37,469 nt of DNA from a virus, in IMG/VR virus record IMGVR_UViG_3300005827_000092, positions 1 through 37,469 of that record. The stretch is one strand, 5' to 3'. The position numbers and the translations under genes were made by a program. A model generated the notes under the pieces. It was not told where the DNA came from. It worked only from the letters and a program-made list of their open reading frames with translations, and did no database searches. This document shows positions 24,573-31,743 of the stretch, in pieces. Every line of letters begins with the position of its first letter. The stretch's first letter is position 1.

Positions 24573-26363
24573 TCAGTGCGTGTCTGCCCATGTTTTTCCA
24601 ACCTTGGACTCCCCTGCGGTAGGGCAGCGGAAACCGAAATAGTCCCCTGCTTTCAGGACGCAATCCTCAGCCATCTTGCGGACAGCCGCGGCAATCTCTG
24701 GGGATCTGCAGGCAATCTGGCACTCGTCGTGAGACCATGCACAGAAGGCGTAGTCACCGTCCCATCCATGCTTGAGGCCTGCAGCCTGTAGGTGTTCCTC
24801 CAAGAGGACCAGCCACTTCTTGCAGACCAATGCCCCAGCACTCTGCAGGAGAGTGTTCAGTGCAGCGTGTGAGCTGCGAACGTGAATGTGCCTTCCGTCC
24901 AGCCCAACAAGGTAGCCTCGTTTAGCAGCTCCTTGAACGGCTTCGACAAGTCGTCCGAGGGCGGGCAATGAGCGTAGAAACTTTTGCTTGAGCTTCCGTC
25001 CCTCACTTGCAGCTCCACCAGTAATGGAACCAATCTTTGCGTCACCTGCTCCGTAGAGGAATGCATAAATAAAAGTCTTTGCTTGGTTACGGGTTAATAG
25101 GCCAGCGGCTTTCTGGTTCTCCGTGTGGATGTCTCCACCCAACAGGATCTCCGCGTACTTGCCTCCATCCCACTTGGCCATGAAGTGGGCCAGGCACCTA
25201 AGCTCTAGGCCAGAAGCATCAGCCCCAACCAAGAGCCAATCAGCAGGCACAGTGAATAGCTCCCTACACTCAGGCCCGTAAGGAGAACCAGAAGAAGGCA
25301 CTTGAGAAATATTTGGGTAGCTATGCGTAGCACGTCCAGTGACTGCTCCATTCGGGTTAATCGATCCATGGATCTTGCCTTTCTTTTCGCACTTCATCCA
25401 AGCCTGGCCTCCCTCATTAAGCTGAGAGATGCGCTTCTGGACCAACAGGTATTCTGTGAGCTGCTTGCAGGGTGGGTAGCTGAGTTTCCCCAGCACCACT
25501 TCGTCCACCATGGGCTTGCCACCCTCAGTGAAGTCTGCAGGTTTCCACCCGTATAGTGTGATCAGCCTGTCTGCAATGTGATCACGAGACGAGGGGTTGA
25601 ACTCCACTGTCTTGATCTTCTTGACCGGGACACCCTTCTTGTACCCGAGGGTCTTGTTGTCACGAGCAGGCACGAAGTCGGGGAGCGGTACCTCCCAAGA
25701 GCCGAAGTACTCTTTGAGTTCCCTCTCCAGCTCCCCTCTCCGTTGGACCAGGGTGCCCAAGAGTTCAGCGGCTTTCTTCATATCGAAGTGGAAGCCGTTG
25801 CGTTCCTGCTTAGCCATGAGCCAAGCCACTTGGTGCTCTAGGTCCAAAGACTGCTGAGCGTAGTCCTTGTCGATGATCTTCTGGTACAGGGATGCGGTGA
25901 CCTCTACGTCTTGGACGCAGTAGTCAAGCATCTCCTGAGAGAACGTCTCCCAGCCCCCCGAGTAGTCACCCTTGTAGTTGCCCAGGCGATAGCCCCAAGC
26001 AGCCAGTGAGTGAGACCCGAAGAGTTTGCCGGGGAGTTTCTCCTGCTTGAGGAGGGCAGTGTCTGTGTCTTTGATGTTGGCCCAGATCAGTCGCGTGGCA
26101 ACTAGAGTATCGAAGACCTTAGACTGGTCTACAGTGAACCAAGGGTAGAGCTTCTGGATCACAGGGATGTCGTACTTGATGACGTTGTGGCCTGAGAGTG
26201 TTCTCTCCTCAGCAGCCCAAGCCATGAGGTGCTTCAAACCCTCCTCAATCTTATCAACCCAAGTGTGTACTGAACCAGTCTTCAGATCTTTCACTGCCAA
26301 ACAATGGATCTTCGTAACTTCATCCAGCAATCCATCTGTTTCCAAATCGAATACAATTGCCAC
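24573..26363 (-). CDS. DNA polymerase, family A (T7 gp5-like), short
   Basis: GTG 26363 has AAAGGGACAGC upstream. The 596 residues (T7 gp5: 704) keep the 3'-5' exonuclease: FDLETDG with D6/E8, SGHNVIKYDIPV, YCVQDVEVTASLY. Polymerase motif A is DASGLELRCLAHFM, motif B AKTFIYAFLYGAGD with the T7-type Tyr, and motif C HDECQIAC. Between GSW (221) and FNPSSRDH (255) only about 32 residues remain, where T7 has the ~76-residue thioredoxin-binding loop. Host thioredoxin is thus unlikely to be its processivity factor in the T7 manner. Identity is certain; the processivity inference is not. Confidence 0.96.
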   Translation of the reverse strand: MAIVFDLETDGLLDEVTKIHCLAVKDLKTGSVHTWVDKIEEGLKHLMAWAAEERTLSGHNVIKYDIPVIQKLYPWFTVDQSKVFDTLVATRLIWANIKDTDTALLKQEKLPGKLFGSHSLAAWGYRLGNYKGDYSGGWETFSQEMLDYCVQDVEVTASLYQKIIDKDYAQQSLDLEHQVAWLMAKQERNGFHFDMKKAAELLGTLVQRRGELERELKEYFGSWEVPLPDFVPARDNKTLGYKKGVPVKKIKTVEFNPSSRDHIADRLITLYGWKPADFTEGGKPMVDEVVLGKLSYPPCKQLTEYLLVQKRISQLNEGGQAWMKCEKKGKIHGSINPNGAVTGRATHSYPNISQVPSSGSPYGPECRELFTVPADWLLVGADASGLELRCLAHFMAKWDGGKYAEILLGGDIHTENQKAAGLLTRNQAKTFIYAFLYGAGDAKIGSITGGAASEGRKLKQKFLRSLPALGRLVEAVQGAAKRGYLVGLDGRHIHVRSSHAALNTLLQSAGALVCKKWLVLLEEHLQAAGLKHGWDGDYAFCAWSHDECQIACRSPEIAAAVRKMAEDCVLKAGDYFGFRCPTAGESKVGKTWADTH

Positions 26364-26402
26364 GCTGTCCCTTTCGACTAGCTAAAAATTTTTCGAGCTA
26401 AA

Positions 26403-26603
26403 TTATTTGCCCATCACGTACCGAGCGTAACGCTGGCCGGTCACCGGGTGCTTCTTATGCTGGGTCTCGATCTGAAACCCTTCGTCCCGCAGCTCGCTGA
26501 TACGTTTGGTCAGGGACTGGATCGAGTAGTCGATCAGTGCCTCACGCTGCGAAATGCTGCCGGTGCGATAAAGGTGGTGAAGGATAATGTCGTTCTGTGT
26601 CAT
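26403..26603 (-). CDS. helix-turn-helix protein (66 aa)
   Basis: ATG 26603 has AAAGAAG upstream; a GTG at 26615 in frame lacks a site. The product (MTQNDIILHHLYRTGSISQR, then YSIQSLTKRISELRDEGFQI, then GQRYARYVMG) is a typical compact winged helix: a recognition helix (SIQSLTKRISELRDEG) and a wing with YARYV. Such proteins are common near phage replication genes. Its role is unknown. It lies between the primase block and DNA polymerase. Confidence 0.75.
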   Translation of the reverse strand: MTQNDIILHHLYRTGSISQREALIDYSIQSLTKRISELRDEGFQIETQHKKHPVTGQRYARYVMGK

Positions 26604-26615
26604 GGCTTCTTTCAC

Positions 26616-26909
26616 TCAGGAAATGTATTCTGGCGGAACTACGTACAGGGGGAACTCAAGGAACTTCGTATGTGCGGTGAAGCGTCGAGCGGCGTAATTC
26701 TGGTGTGAATTCTCCAGCAAGACGGTCGGAAGCTTATCGGCGTTTGGTGACAGGTTGGCAGATCGAGGGGGGCTTTGTGACCAACGGACAATTTCGGCGT
26801 ATTCCTCCGGCGTAACCAAGATGTGGGCCACCTCACGGTGGTTCCTTTTGGCGTCATCAATGCGTTCGTAAATCTCGTCGATTACGGTTGGCTTGAGAAC
26901 AACTTTCAT
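26616..26909 (-). CDS. hypothetical protein (97 aa)
   Basis: ATG 26909 overlaps the primase-helicase stop (TAATG) and has CGGAGTTTTA upstream. The product starts MKVVLKPTVIDEIYERIDDA and has VAHILVTPEEYAEIVRW, then FLEFPLYVVPPEYIS. I recognise no family; the middle looks like a helix-strand unit found in several small phage proteins with an ‘ILVTPEEY’ type motif. It is part of the replication operon by spacing. Confidence 0.7.
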   Translation of the reverse strand: MKVVLKPTVIDEIYERIDDAKRNHREVAHILVTPEEYAEIVRWSQSPPRSANLSPNADKLPTVLLENSHQNYAARRFTAHTKFLEFPLYVVPPEYIS

Positions 26910-28522
26910 TAAAACTCCGAGTTAGTTTCGTCTTTGAAATCACCAGAAGTCTCTGAGAGACGACCAGTGTCACGATTATACAGTAAGTACCCGGCCTCCC
27001 CTGTCTCACCACTAAAGCGGTTCTTCAGGATACGCAGAGTTGTTACGTTGGGGTCCTCACCTTGCTGGTTACGCTCAAGGCCAATGACCATGTCGCTGAG
27101 TTGCCCGATAGCTGCTGAGCCACGGAGCTGAGACAGTGAAGTCTTGGCCCCCTCCTCATGCCCTTTGCCATCCGAAGGACGCTTAAGGTGTGACACGAGG
27201 AACATCCCTACCCCAGTCTCTTCGACCAGGGTACGCAAGGAGGTCATCGCATTGTCTATGAGTCTGCGCTCGTCGCCATCCCCAAGGCCTGAAACTACGA
27301 TGCTGAGATGGTCGAGAACAATCCAGCCACAACCACACCCACGAGCAAGGAAGCGAACACGGGAAACCAGATTTTCAATGTCACTGGAGCCAAAGTGGTT
27401 GTATAGAAATACCTTCCCAGACCCGACAGTGCTGTCAAACGCTCTCTTAATATCAACTTCATCTACACCCTCTCTGCTCAAATGGAGCGGTTTGTTAAGT
27501 TCAATACCCATGAGACCCAGTGCAGTGCGCTTTGGGTTCTCCTCTAACATGATCATTCCCACTGTCTCACCAGACTTGATGAGGTGGTGGGCGATCTCTC
27601 GGACTATGGCTGACTTACCTACACCTGAGCCTGCAGTCATGGTCACCAGCTCACCCTTGCGAGCACCGTGAGTGATCTTGTTGAGTCCTTCCCAGGGATA
27701 GGCTACCGAAGGAATCACCTCGTTGGAGGAGACCTCAGCCCAGAGATCTTCACCTGCCAGGATACCATCAGGGCGGTAGACCTTGGCGTTCCACATGGCT
27801 GCAACAATCGCCTCAGGCTGGCCCTTCTGGAGGCACTCATTGGCATCCTTGAAGGGCAGCGTGGCGATCTTGGCCTTGCCAGGTTCGAAGAGCTGCACAC
27901 ACTCGGCGGCAGCTTCCTTTCCAGGCTCATCCATGTCGAACATGAAGATGACTTCTTCGAACTTGTTGAGGTACTCCAAATTTTTGGCAATGGATTTTTT
28001 TGCACCACTGGCACCGTTAGGTACAGAGACCACTGGCCACTTGTTGCCCTGAACCTGAGAGACTGTCATGCAGTCGATCTCACCTTCAGTGACAATGATC
28101 TTCTTGCCTGAGTTCCAGAGCTGAGATCCGAAGAGACACGCAGACTGGCCCTTGGTATCCCCTAGTACCGGGAAGTCCTTACTGGGGGTACGGATCTTTT
28201 GGGCAATAAGGGTTCCACTCGCATCGTAGTACGGGGCAATCTGGGCAGTGCGCCCTTGGTACTCTCCAACCTGGTAGCCAAATTTCCTGCAGGTGTCCTC
28301 GCGGATACCTCTCTTGATCAGGTCTTGGTATGACCCAGAGATCAATCCTCGTTCCTTCTTTTCGGTCTGAACTGGTGCGTCCGTGCATGTACCGTCACCC
28401 TTGACGTGTGTGTTGCAGGCAAAGCAGAACTGGTGATTGTCCGAGTACAAAGAGTTCCCCTCGGACGAGCCGCAGTTCTCACAGGGAATGTGTCTCAGAA
28501 ATGTACTTTCGTCCTTTTGCAT
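26909..28522 (-). CDS. DNA primase-helicase (T7 gp4-like)
   Basis: ATG 28522 (AAAGATTT upstream) gives 537 residues; a GTG at 28546 would overlap the previous gene. The zinc-binding domain has C14, C17, C33 and C36 (CENCGSS, FCFAC). The TOPRIM-type primase core has VTEGEIDCMTV and FMFDMDEPG. The helicase has Walker A SGVGKS, GWIVLDHLSIVVSG with the Walker B acid, and the C-terminal LKNRFSGETGEAGYL block. The C-terminal tail is acidic with a final Phe (KDETNSEF), as in T7, where the tail contacts polymerase. It unwinds DNA and makes primers at the fork. Confidence 0.96.
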   Translation of the reverse strand: MQKDESTFLRHIPCENCGSSEGNSLYSDNHQFCFACNTHVKGDGTCTDAPVQTEKKERGLISGSYQDLIKRGIREDTCRKFGYQVGEYQGRTAQIAPYYDASGTLIAQKIRTPSKDFPVLGDTKGQSACLFGSQLWNSGKKIIVTEGEIDCMTVSQVQGNKWPVVSVPNGASGAKKSIAKNLEYLNKFEEVIFMFDMDEPGKEAAAECVQLFEPGKAKIATLPFKDANECLQKGQPEAIVAAMWNAKVYRPDGILAGEDLWAEVSSNEVIPSVAYPWEGLNKITHGARKGELVTMTAGSGVGKSAIVREIAHHLIKSGETVGMIMLEENPKRTALGLMGIELNKPLHLSREGVDEVDIKRAFDSTVGSGKVFLYNHFGSSDIENLVSRVRFLARGCGCGWIVLDHLSIVVSGLGDGDERRLIDNAMTSLRTLVEETGVGMFLVSHLKRPSDGKGHEEGAKTSLSQLRGSAAIGQLSDMVIGLERNQQGEDPNVTTLRILKNRFSGETGEAGYLLYNRDTGRLSETSGDFKDETNSEF

Positions 28523-28533
28523 AAATCTTTCGG

Positions 28534-29127
28534 TTAAATGCCCCACTGGGAGGCCATTGCTTCGGCTATACCTTTGTAGGTTTCACTTCGGATCTTCCAA
28601 CGATCTGCTGAGGGAGCCAGCTTGTTCTGACCTGAGTCAGTCTGGTTTCCCCATCGCTTCTTCCCATCGACAATCCGTGGGGCCACCATCTCGGTGGGCT
28701 TCAGAGGGGCCAGGCCCTTGAGCCACAGGCACGTCTTCTTGCTGGCATCATGGCCAAACATATAGGGCGTGATGATCTGGTCAGGCTTCCTGATCCTGCT
28801 GGAGATGACACTCACTGGGTTCTCCAGTGCGATCCGTTCGATTGGCGCATTGAGCAGCAGACGAACGAAGTCGAGGGCATCCTCAGTGAGCTGCGGGTCT
28901 CGCAGGCCACGGGTTGTTCAGTGCATTCCAGAGACCGACAGGTAGGTACACGGTGGGTGTGCGACCATGAGGTCCCATCCATCATTGATGATGTCCATGA
29001 CATCACCTTGGTAATGAGGGCCGGGACTGTCTGTCGGGAGAAGGTCGCAACTCAGAGCTTCATGGCCTTTGGCAATAAACGCATCGCGGACTGCTCCGCT
29101 GTATTCACAAGCAACCAGTACTTTCAT
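28534..29127 (-). pseudogene. cytosine-C5 methyltransferase-like gene interrupted by TGA
   Basis: ATG 29127 has GGAGTTTT upstream. The frame reads MKVLVACEYSGAVRDAFIA, the catalytic-type loop AHPPCTYLSVSGMH, then TGA (28918-28920), and continues in the same frame TTRGLRDPQLTED, IERIALENPVSVIS, RIRKPDQIITPYMFGHDASK to 28534. Related phage proteins carry Trp there (SGMHWTTRGLRDP), so one base change (TGG to TGA) explains the break. PPC and ENP match motifs IV and VI. With Trp 70 the protein has 197 residues. It could be a true nonsense mutation, a sequence error or read-through. Upstream promoter motif and ribosome site are intact. Confidence 0.85.
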
Positions 29128-29149
29128 AAAACTCCAAGTTGAAAATGGT

Positions 29150-29605
29150 TTAGTTATCCAATTGTGCAACCTTCAGCCACTCAGCCACATCAAACGATGG
29201 GCAGGCCTTAGCTACTTTCGGGAAATCTCGGTGCCCCTGAACCTTTGCGTTGGGGTATCGGGTCTTCAGATCCACCAGGAGCTTCTTCAATGACTCGAAC
29301 TGTGCCTTGGTGAAGTTGTTCTGAGCCTTGGTGTGATCGTCAGCACTCACGCCCCCGACCATGCAGATGCCAAGTGACACTGAGTTCCAGTCGGCCACAT
29401 GGGCACCGACCACAGCTTCATCTCGACCCTGCTCGACAGTGCCGTCACGGCGGATCACATAGTGATAGCCAATGCAGGTCCATCCCTGCTTACGGTGCCA
29501 CTTGTCGATGTCTGCCGCACCAAAGTTCTGGTTGGCGGTCGCACTGCAGTGGATAGCAATGAAGTCAGTCTTCTCTCGCTTCTTTGTATTAGCTTTGTAT
29601 ACCAT
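29150..29605 (-). CDS. N-acetylmuramoyl-L-alanine amidase (T7 lysozyme-like)
   Basis: The 151 residues match T7 gp3.5. Zinc ligands are H19 (IAIHCSAT), H125 (GHRDFP) and C135 (ACPSFD); Y47 and K133 are the catalytic helpers. GYHYVIRRDGTVEQGRDE is the family core. It cuts the bond between peptidoglycan peptide and glycan at lysis; in T7 the same protein also binds RNA polymerase and lowers its activity, which may hold here. AAAGAAGA precedes the ATG, which overlaps the upstream HNH gene by 17 bases. Confidence 0.95.
   Translation of the reverse strand: MVYKANTKKREKTDFIAIHCSATANQNFGAADIDKWHRKQGWTCIGYHYVIRRDGTVEQGRDEAVVGAHVADWNSVSLGICMVGGVSADDHTKAQNNFTKAQFESLKKLLVDLKTRYPNAKVQGHRDFPKVAKACPSFDVAEWLKVAQLDN
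29152..29173 (-). promoter_or_regulatory. candidate phage RNA polymerase promoter (methyltransferase/primase)
   Basis: Minus strand reads AAGGTTGCACAATTGGATAACT, matching the other copies over 15 bases. It covers the last codons and stop of the amidase gene and lies about 30 bases before the methyltransferase-like start. It is the clearest case that the DNA motif, not a free intergenic spacer, is kept. Confidence 0.7.
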
Positions 29606-30029
29606 TCTTCTTTAAATACCTTGCGGCATTTTCAATGTTGGGGATCGAATCCTTAAACAATCCTATGGCGGCGTTGCAGGGGTGGCATAGTAAACCACGC
29701 ACTTGACCAGAAGTATGGCAATGATCGATCATAAATAACTTGTTCCGTTCTTGAGTATTAAACTCAAGCGTGGTGCTACATATTTCGCAGCGACCACCGC
29801 TTCGTTCGACTAAATTTTCGAGTTGTTCGGTGGAAATGTTATAGCGGTGTTTTATTGCATACTTTTTGCGGGTATCGTACCCTGCATGTTTCTGATAAAC
29901 GGACATGCAATCCTTACAGTACGCCTGTTTTCCACTAGGCCTAGTCTTGTGGGACGAGAACTCTTCCGGAGGCTTCGCTATTTGACATTTGCTGCAGAGC
30001 AAGCATCCTTGCTTTGTCTGCGGGTTCAT
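29589..30029 (-). CDS. free-standing endonuclease VII-like HNH endonuclease
   Basis: The 146-residue product shares architecture with the intron enzyme at 14520-14987: a CSKCQIAKPPEEF / CKDC zinc site, CEICSTTL, and the catalytic DHCHTSGQVRGLLCHPC then NAAIGLFKDS. It is of the endonuclease VII-type family. It overlaps the end of the endonuclease I gene by 89 bases and the amidase by 17, and no gene here is split, so it is free-standing. It is probably a homing enzyme inserted beside endonuclease I; an extended, HNH-overlapping C-terminus of endonuclease I supports insertion. Confidence 0.85.
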   Translation of the reverse strand: MNPQTKQGCLLCSKCQIAKPPEEFSSHKTRPSGKQAYCKDCMSVYQKHAGYDTRKKYAIKHRYNISTEQLENLVERSGGRCEICSTTLEFNTQERNKLFMIDHCHTSGQVRGLLCHPCNAAIGLFKDSIPNIENAARYLKKNGIQS

Positions 30030-30456
30030 TTTTCCAATCGTTGGGGATCAGCCTGTCCGCATATGGAAACCCATACTTGTCCGCCCAGTTGCCATAGGTG
30101 GTCTTACTGCGCTTACTGATCTTGGTTTTTGAATTTGAGAAGACGAAGCGTATATCAAGCTGCGGGTATTGCTGCTTTATAAGTATCATCTTCTGACGGT
30201 CCTCAGTCAGGTATCTGCCCTTAGACTCAACGATGATGCCGTTCTCAAGTACAAAATCTGGCGTATATCGCGACTGCTTTGCTGGTTTTACGTAGCGAAT
30301 AACCAACTCTTCATAAGAAAACCCCACCCCGCAAGAGGTGAGGTCTTCTGCAATCGCTTCTTCTAAGCCGGACCTAAAGCCGTACTTTAGGCCCACTTGA
30401 TGTACTGAGAGAGGCGTCTTAGAAGTCCTCGTCGGACGTTTCTTCAGCAAAGCCAT
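29941..30456 (-). CDS. endonuclease I, Holliday junction resolvase (T7 gp3-like)
   Basis: ATG 30456 gives 171 residues (T7: 149) and overlaps the SSB end by 38 bases. Family blocks: YGFRSGLEEAIAEDL, RYTPDFVLENGIIVESKGRY with the PD-(D/E)xK acids and Lys, LDIRFVFSNSKTKI and TYGNWADKYGF. The enzyme resolves branched DNA and breaks host DNA. The C-terminus after NDWKNEP runs on about 30 residues (ALQQMSNSEASGRVLVPQD) in a region shared with the next HNH gene, so it is probably a new extension made by the insertion. A longer upstream frame is not supported. Confidence 0.93.
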   Translation of the reverse strand: MALLKKRPTRTSKTPLSVHQVGLKYGFRSGLEEAIAEDLTSCGVGFSYEELVIRYVKPAKQSRYTPDFVLENGIIVESKGRYLTEDRQKMILIKQQYPQLDIRFVFSNSKTKISKRSKTTYGNWADKYGFPYADRLIPNDWKNEPADKARMLALQQMSNSEASGRVLVPQD

Positions 30457-31030
30457 TCTGTGCAGCGGGGGTATCTTCCGCCTCGTAACCCTCTTCCTGG
30501 CCGAAGCCATAAGCCTCGGAACTTGCGCCACCAGAGAACTCGACCAGGTTAATGACCTGGACAGCCTTCAGTCGTAGCGAGATGCCTGCACCAGCGATGG
30601 CGGTGTAGTAGGGGACCAACTCGTAGGCCACCTTGACCTTGGAGCCGCCACCAATCTTGGCATCGGCACCAATGGGCTTACCCTTGGCATCAAAGAGAGC
30701 TGGGCGCTGCTCGAAGGGGTCGCCCATCTTGGGGGTGACCTTGGCCTTCAGCTTGAAGCGGACAGTGACAGCACCCGTGTCGTCATTGACTGAGTAGGGT
30801 ACGTCGCCTTCCTTGATCTTCTTGCCTGGGTTTTCCTTCTTGGCCTTGGCCACAGAGACTGCGAACTGCTCATCCAAAAAGGTGACGATGTCCTGAGCTG
30901 CTGCTCCGGGGATCTCTACAGAGATCTTGTACTCGCCATCACTGTTGAATTTAGTATCTGGCTTTGTCAGATATGGATACTGTGCAATACCTGCTGGAGT
31001 TGTGTAACGTTGAGCCTTAGGCTTCGACAT
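30419..31030 (-). CDS. single-stranded DNA-binding protein (T7 gp2.5-like)
   Basis: The 203 residues match T7 gp2.5 (232). The OB-fold region includes YPYLTKPDTKFNSDGEYKIS and VKVAYELVPYYTAIAGAGIS with LRLKAVQVINL. The acidic tail ends ETSDEDF; in T7 the acidic tail with terminal Phe is needed for contact with polymerase and helicase. It begins inside the last codons of the upstream HNH gene (14-base overlap). Confidence 0.95.
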   Translation of the reverse strand: MSKPKAQRYTTPAGIAQYPYLTKPDTKFNSDGEYKISVEIPGAAAQDIVTFLDEQFAVSVAKAKKENPGKKIKEGDVPYSVNDDTGAVTVRFKLKAKVTPKMGDPFEQRPALFDAKGKPIGADAKIGGGSKVKVAYELVPYYTAIAGAGISLRLKAVQVINLVEFSGGASSEAYGFGQEEGYEAEDTPAAQNGFAEETSDEDF

Positions 31031-31532
31031 ATTCTTCCTTGAATGAATTACTCTTAATGCGGTTTTCTAGTGGGCTTAGCAACTGGAGGTTTGCTTCAGT
31101 GTGTAATCCACATACATTTGGGTTATTAAGAGGGACGATGTGATCAACCTGCATCCCTTGTTCAGATGCTCGGGCATACAGGTCTTTTATAGCGGAAGTG
31201 TCAGCCCAAGCAGGAGTAGCGTCTATGATTTTCGCTCTCCGATTAGCTGTGTAGCTGTTCCGCTTTCCTGGATTTTTTTGGTTCCAGTCTTTGACGGCCT
31301 TGTTTGTCATCTCTCGATGCTTCTCAAGGTTGTCGTTGCGCCACTTGTAGACAAGCTCTCGTCCACGCTCTTTGTTGTTGTCCCACCAGTCTTTATTTCT
31401 GAGGGCCTTACATTCGGAGCATGTCCCGTCTAGTGTCCACCGTTTGGCGATGTGCCCATGTTTACAGGGCTTACCAGTGTAGTACGAGGACTGTCCCCGC
31501 TCTTTGGCTTGCGCCCTGTTAACGAGTTCCAT
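31017..31532 (-). CDS. free-standing HNH endonuclease
   Basis: The 171-residue product has a CKHGHIAKRW / CSECKAL zinc pair at the N-terminus, a charged helical middle, and a C-terminal HNH block: MQVDHIVPLNNPNVCGLH, then EANLQLLSPLENRIKSN. It is of a different HNH subgroup from the two endonuclease VII-like proteins. It overlaps the SSB start by 14 bases and follows a 37-residue gene closely; the ribosome site is weak. Neighbouring SSB and RNA polymerase are whole, so it is not in an intron. Confidence 0.88.
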   Translation of the reverse strand: MELVNRAQAKERGQSSYYTGKPCKHGHIAKRWTLDGTCSECKALRNKDWWDNNKERGRELVYKWRNDNLEKHREMTNKAVKDWNQKNPGKRNSYTANRRAKIIDATPAWADTSAIKDLYARASEQGMQVDHIVPLNNPNVCGLHTEANLQLLSPLENRIKSNSFKEEYVEA

Positions 31533-31535
31533 AGG

Positions 31536-31649
31536 TTAGTTGTTGAAGTAGCCTGCGTAGGCTTCTTTCATTTCTGCAATGATCTGGTTGCGCTCTGCTA
31601 CACAGTTGGCAATGCGGAAGGTGCCGTCAGGCATAACGATCTGAAACAT
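31536..31649 (-). CDS. very small protein (37 aa) after the phage promoter
   Basis: ATG 31649 has a strong ribosome site (AAAGGAAACCT) and codes MFQIVMPDGTFRIANC then VAERNQIIAEMKEAYAGYFNN. The composition looks protein-like, with a short strand pair and a helix. It is the first gene after the promoter-like motif at 31672-31693 and ends four bases before the HNH start. I recognise no family. Confidence 0.6.
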   Translation of the reverse strand: MFQIVMPDGTFRIANCVAERNQIIAEMKEAYAGYFNN

Positions 31650-31671
31650 AGGTTTCCTTTAGAGGGGCTTG

Positions 31672-31693
31672 AGTATTCCAATTGTGCAACCAT
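31672..31693 (-). promoter_or_regulatory. candidate phage RNA polymerase promoter (SSB block)
   Basis: Minus strand reads ATGGTTGCACAATTGGAATACT, identical to the other strong copies over GGTTGCACAATTGGA. It lies between the RNA polymerase stop (31744) and the 37-residue gene, the equivalent of the first T7 class II promoters after gene 1. Confidence 0.7.
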
Positions 31694-31743
31694 AGGCCTC
31701 AGCGTTGGGTTGCCGAGGCGATATGGTTTCCATTTGGTAAGTG

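Noticed and set aside
28918-28920. TGA read as Trp through a changed genetic code
   Set aside because: Several confident genes, such as DNA polymerase, end in TGA, and Trp is coded by TGG throughout.
31017-31532. A second intron around the HNH gene next to SSB
   Set aside because: SSB and RNA polymerase are both full length and uninterrupted, and no group I core elements were seen around it.
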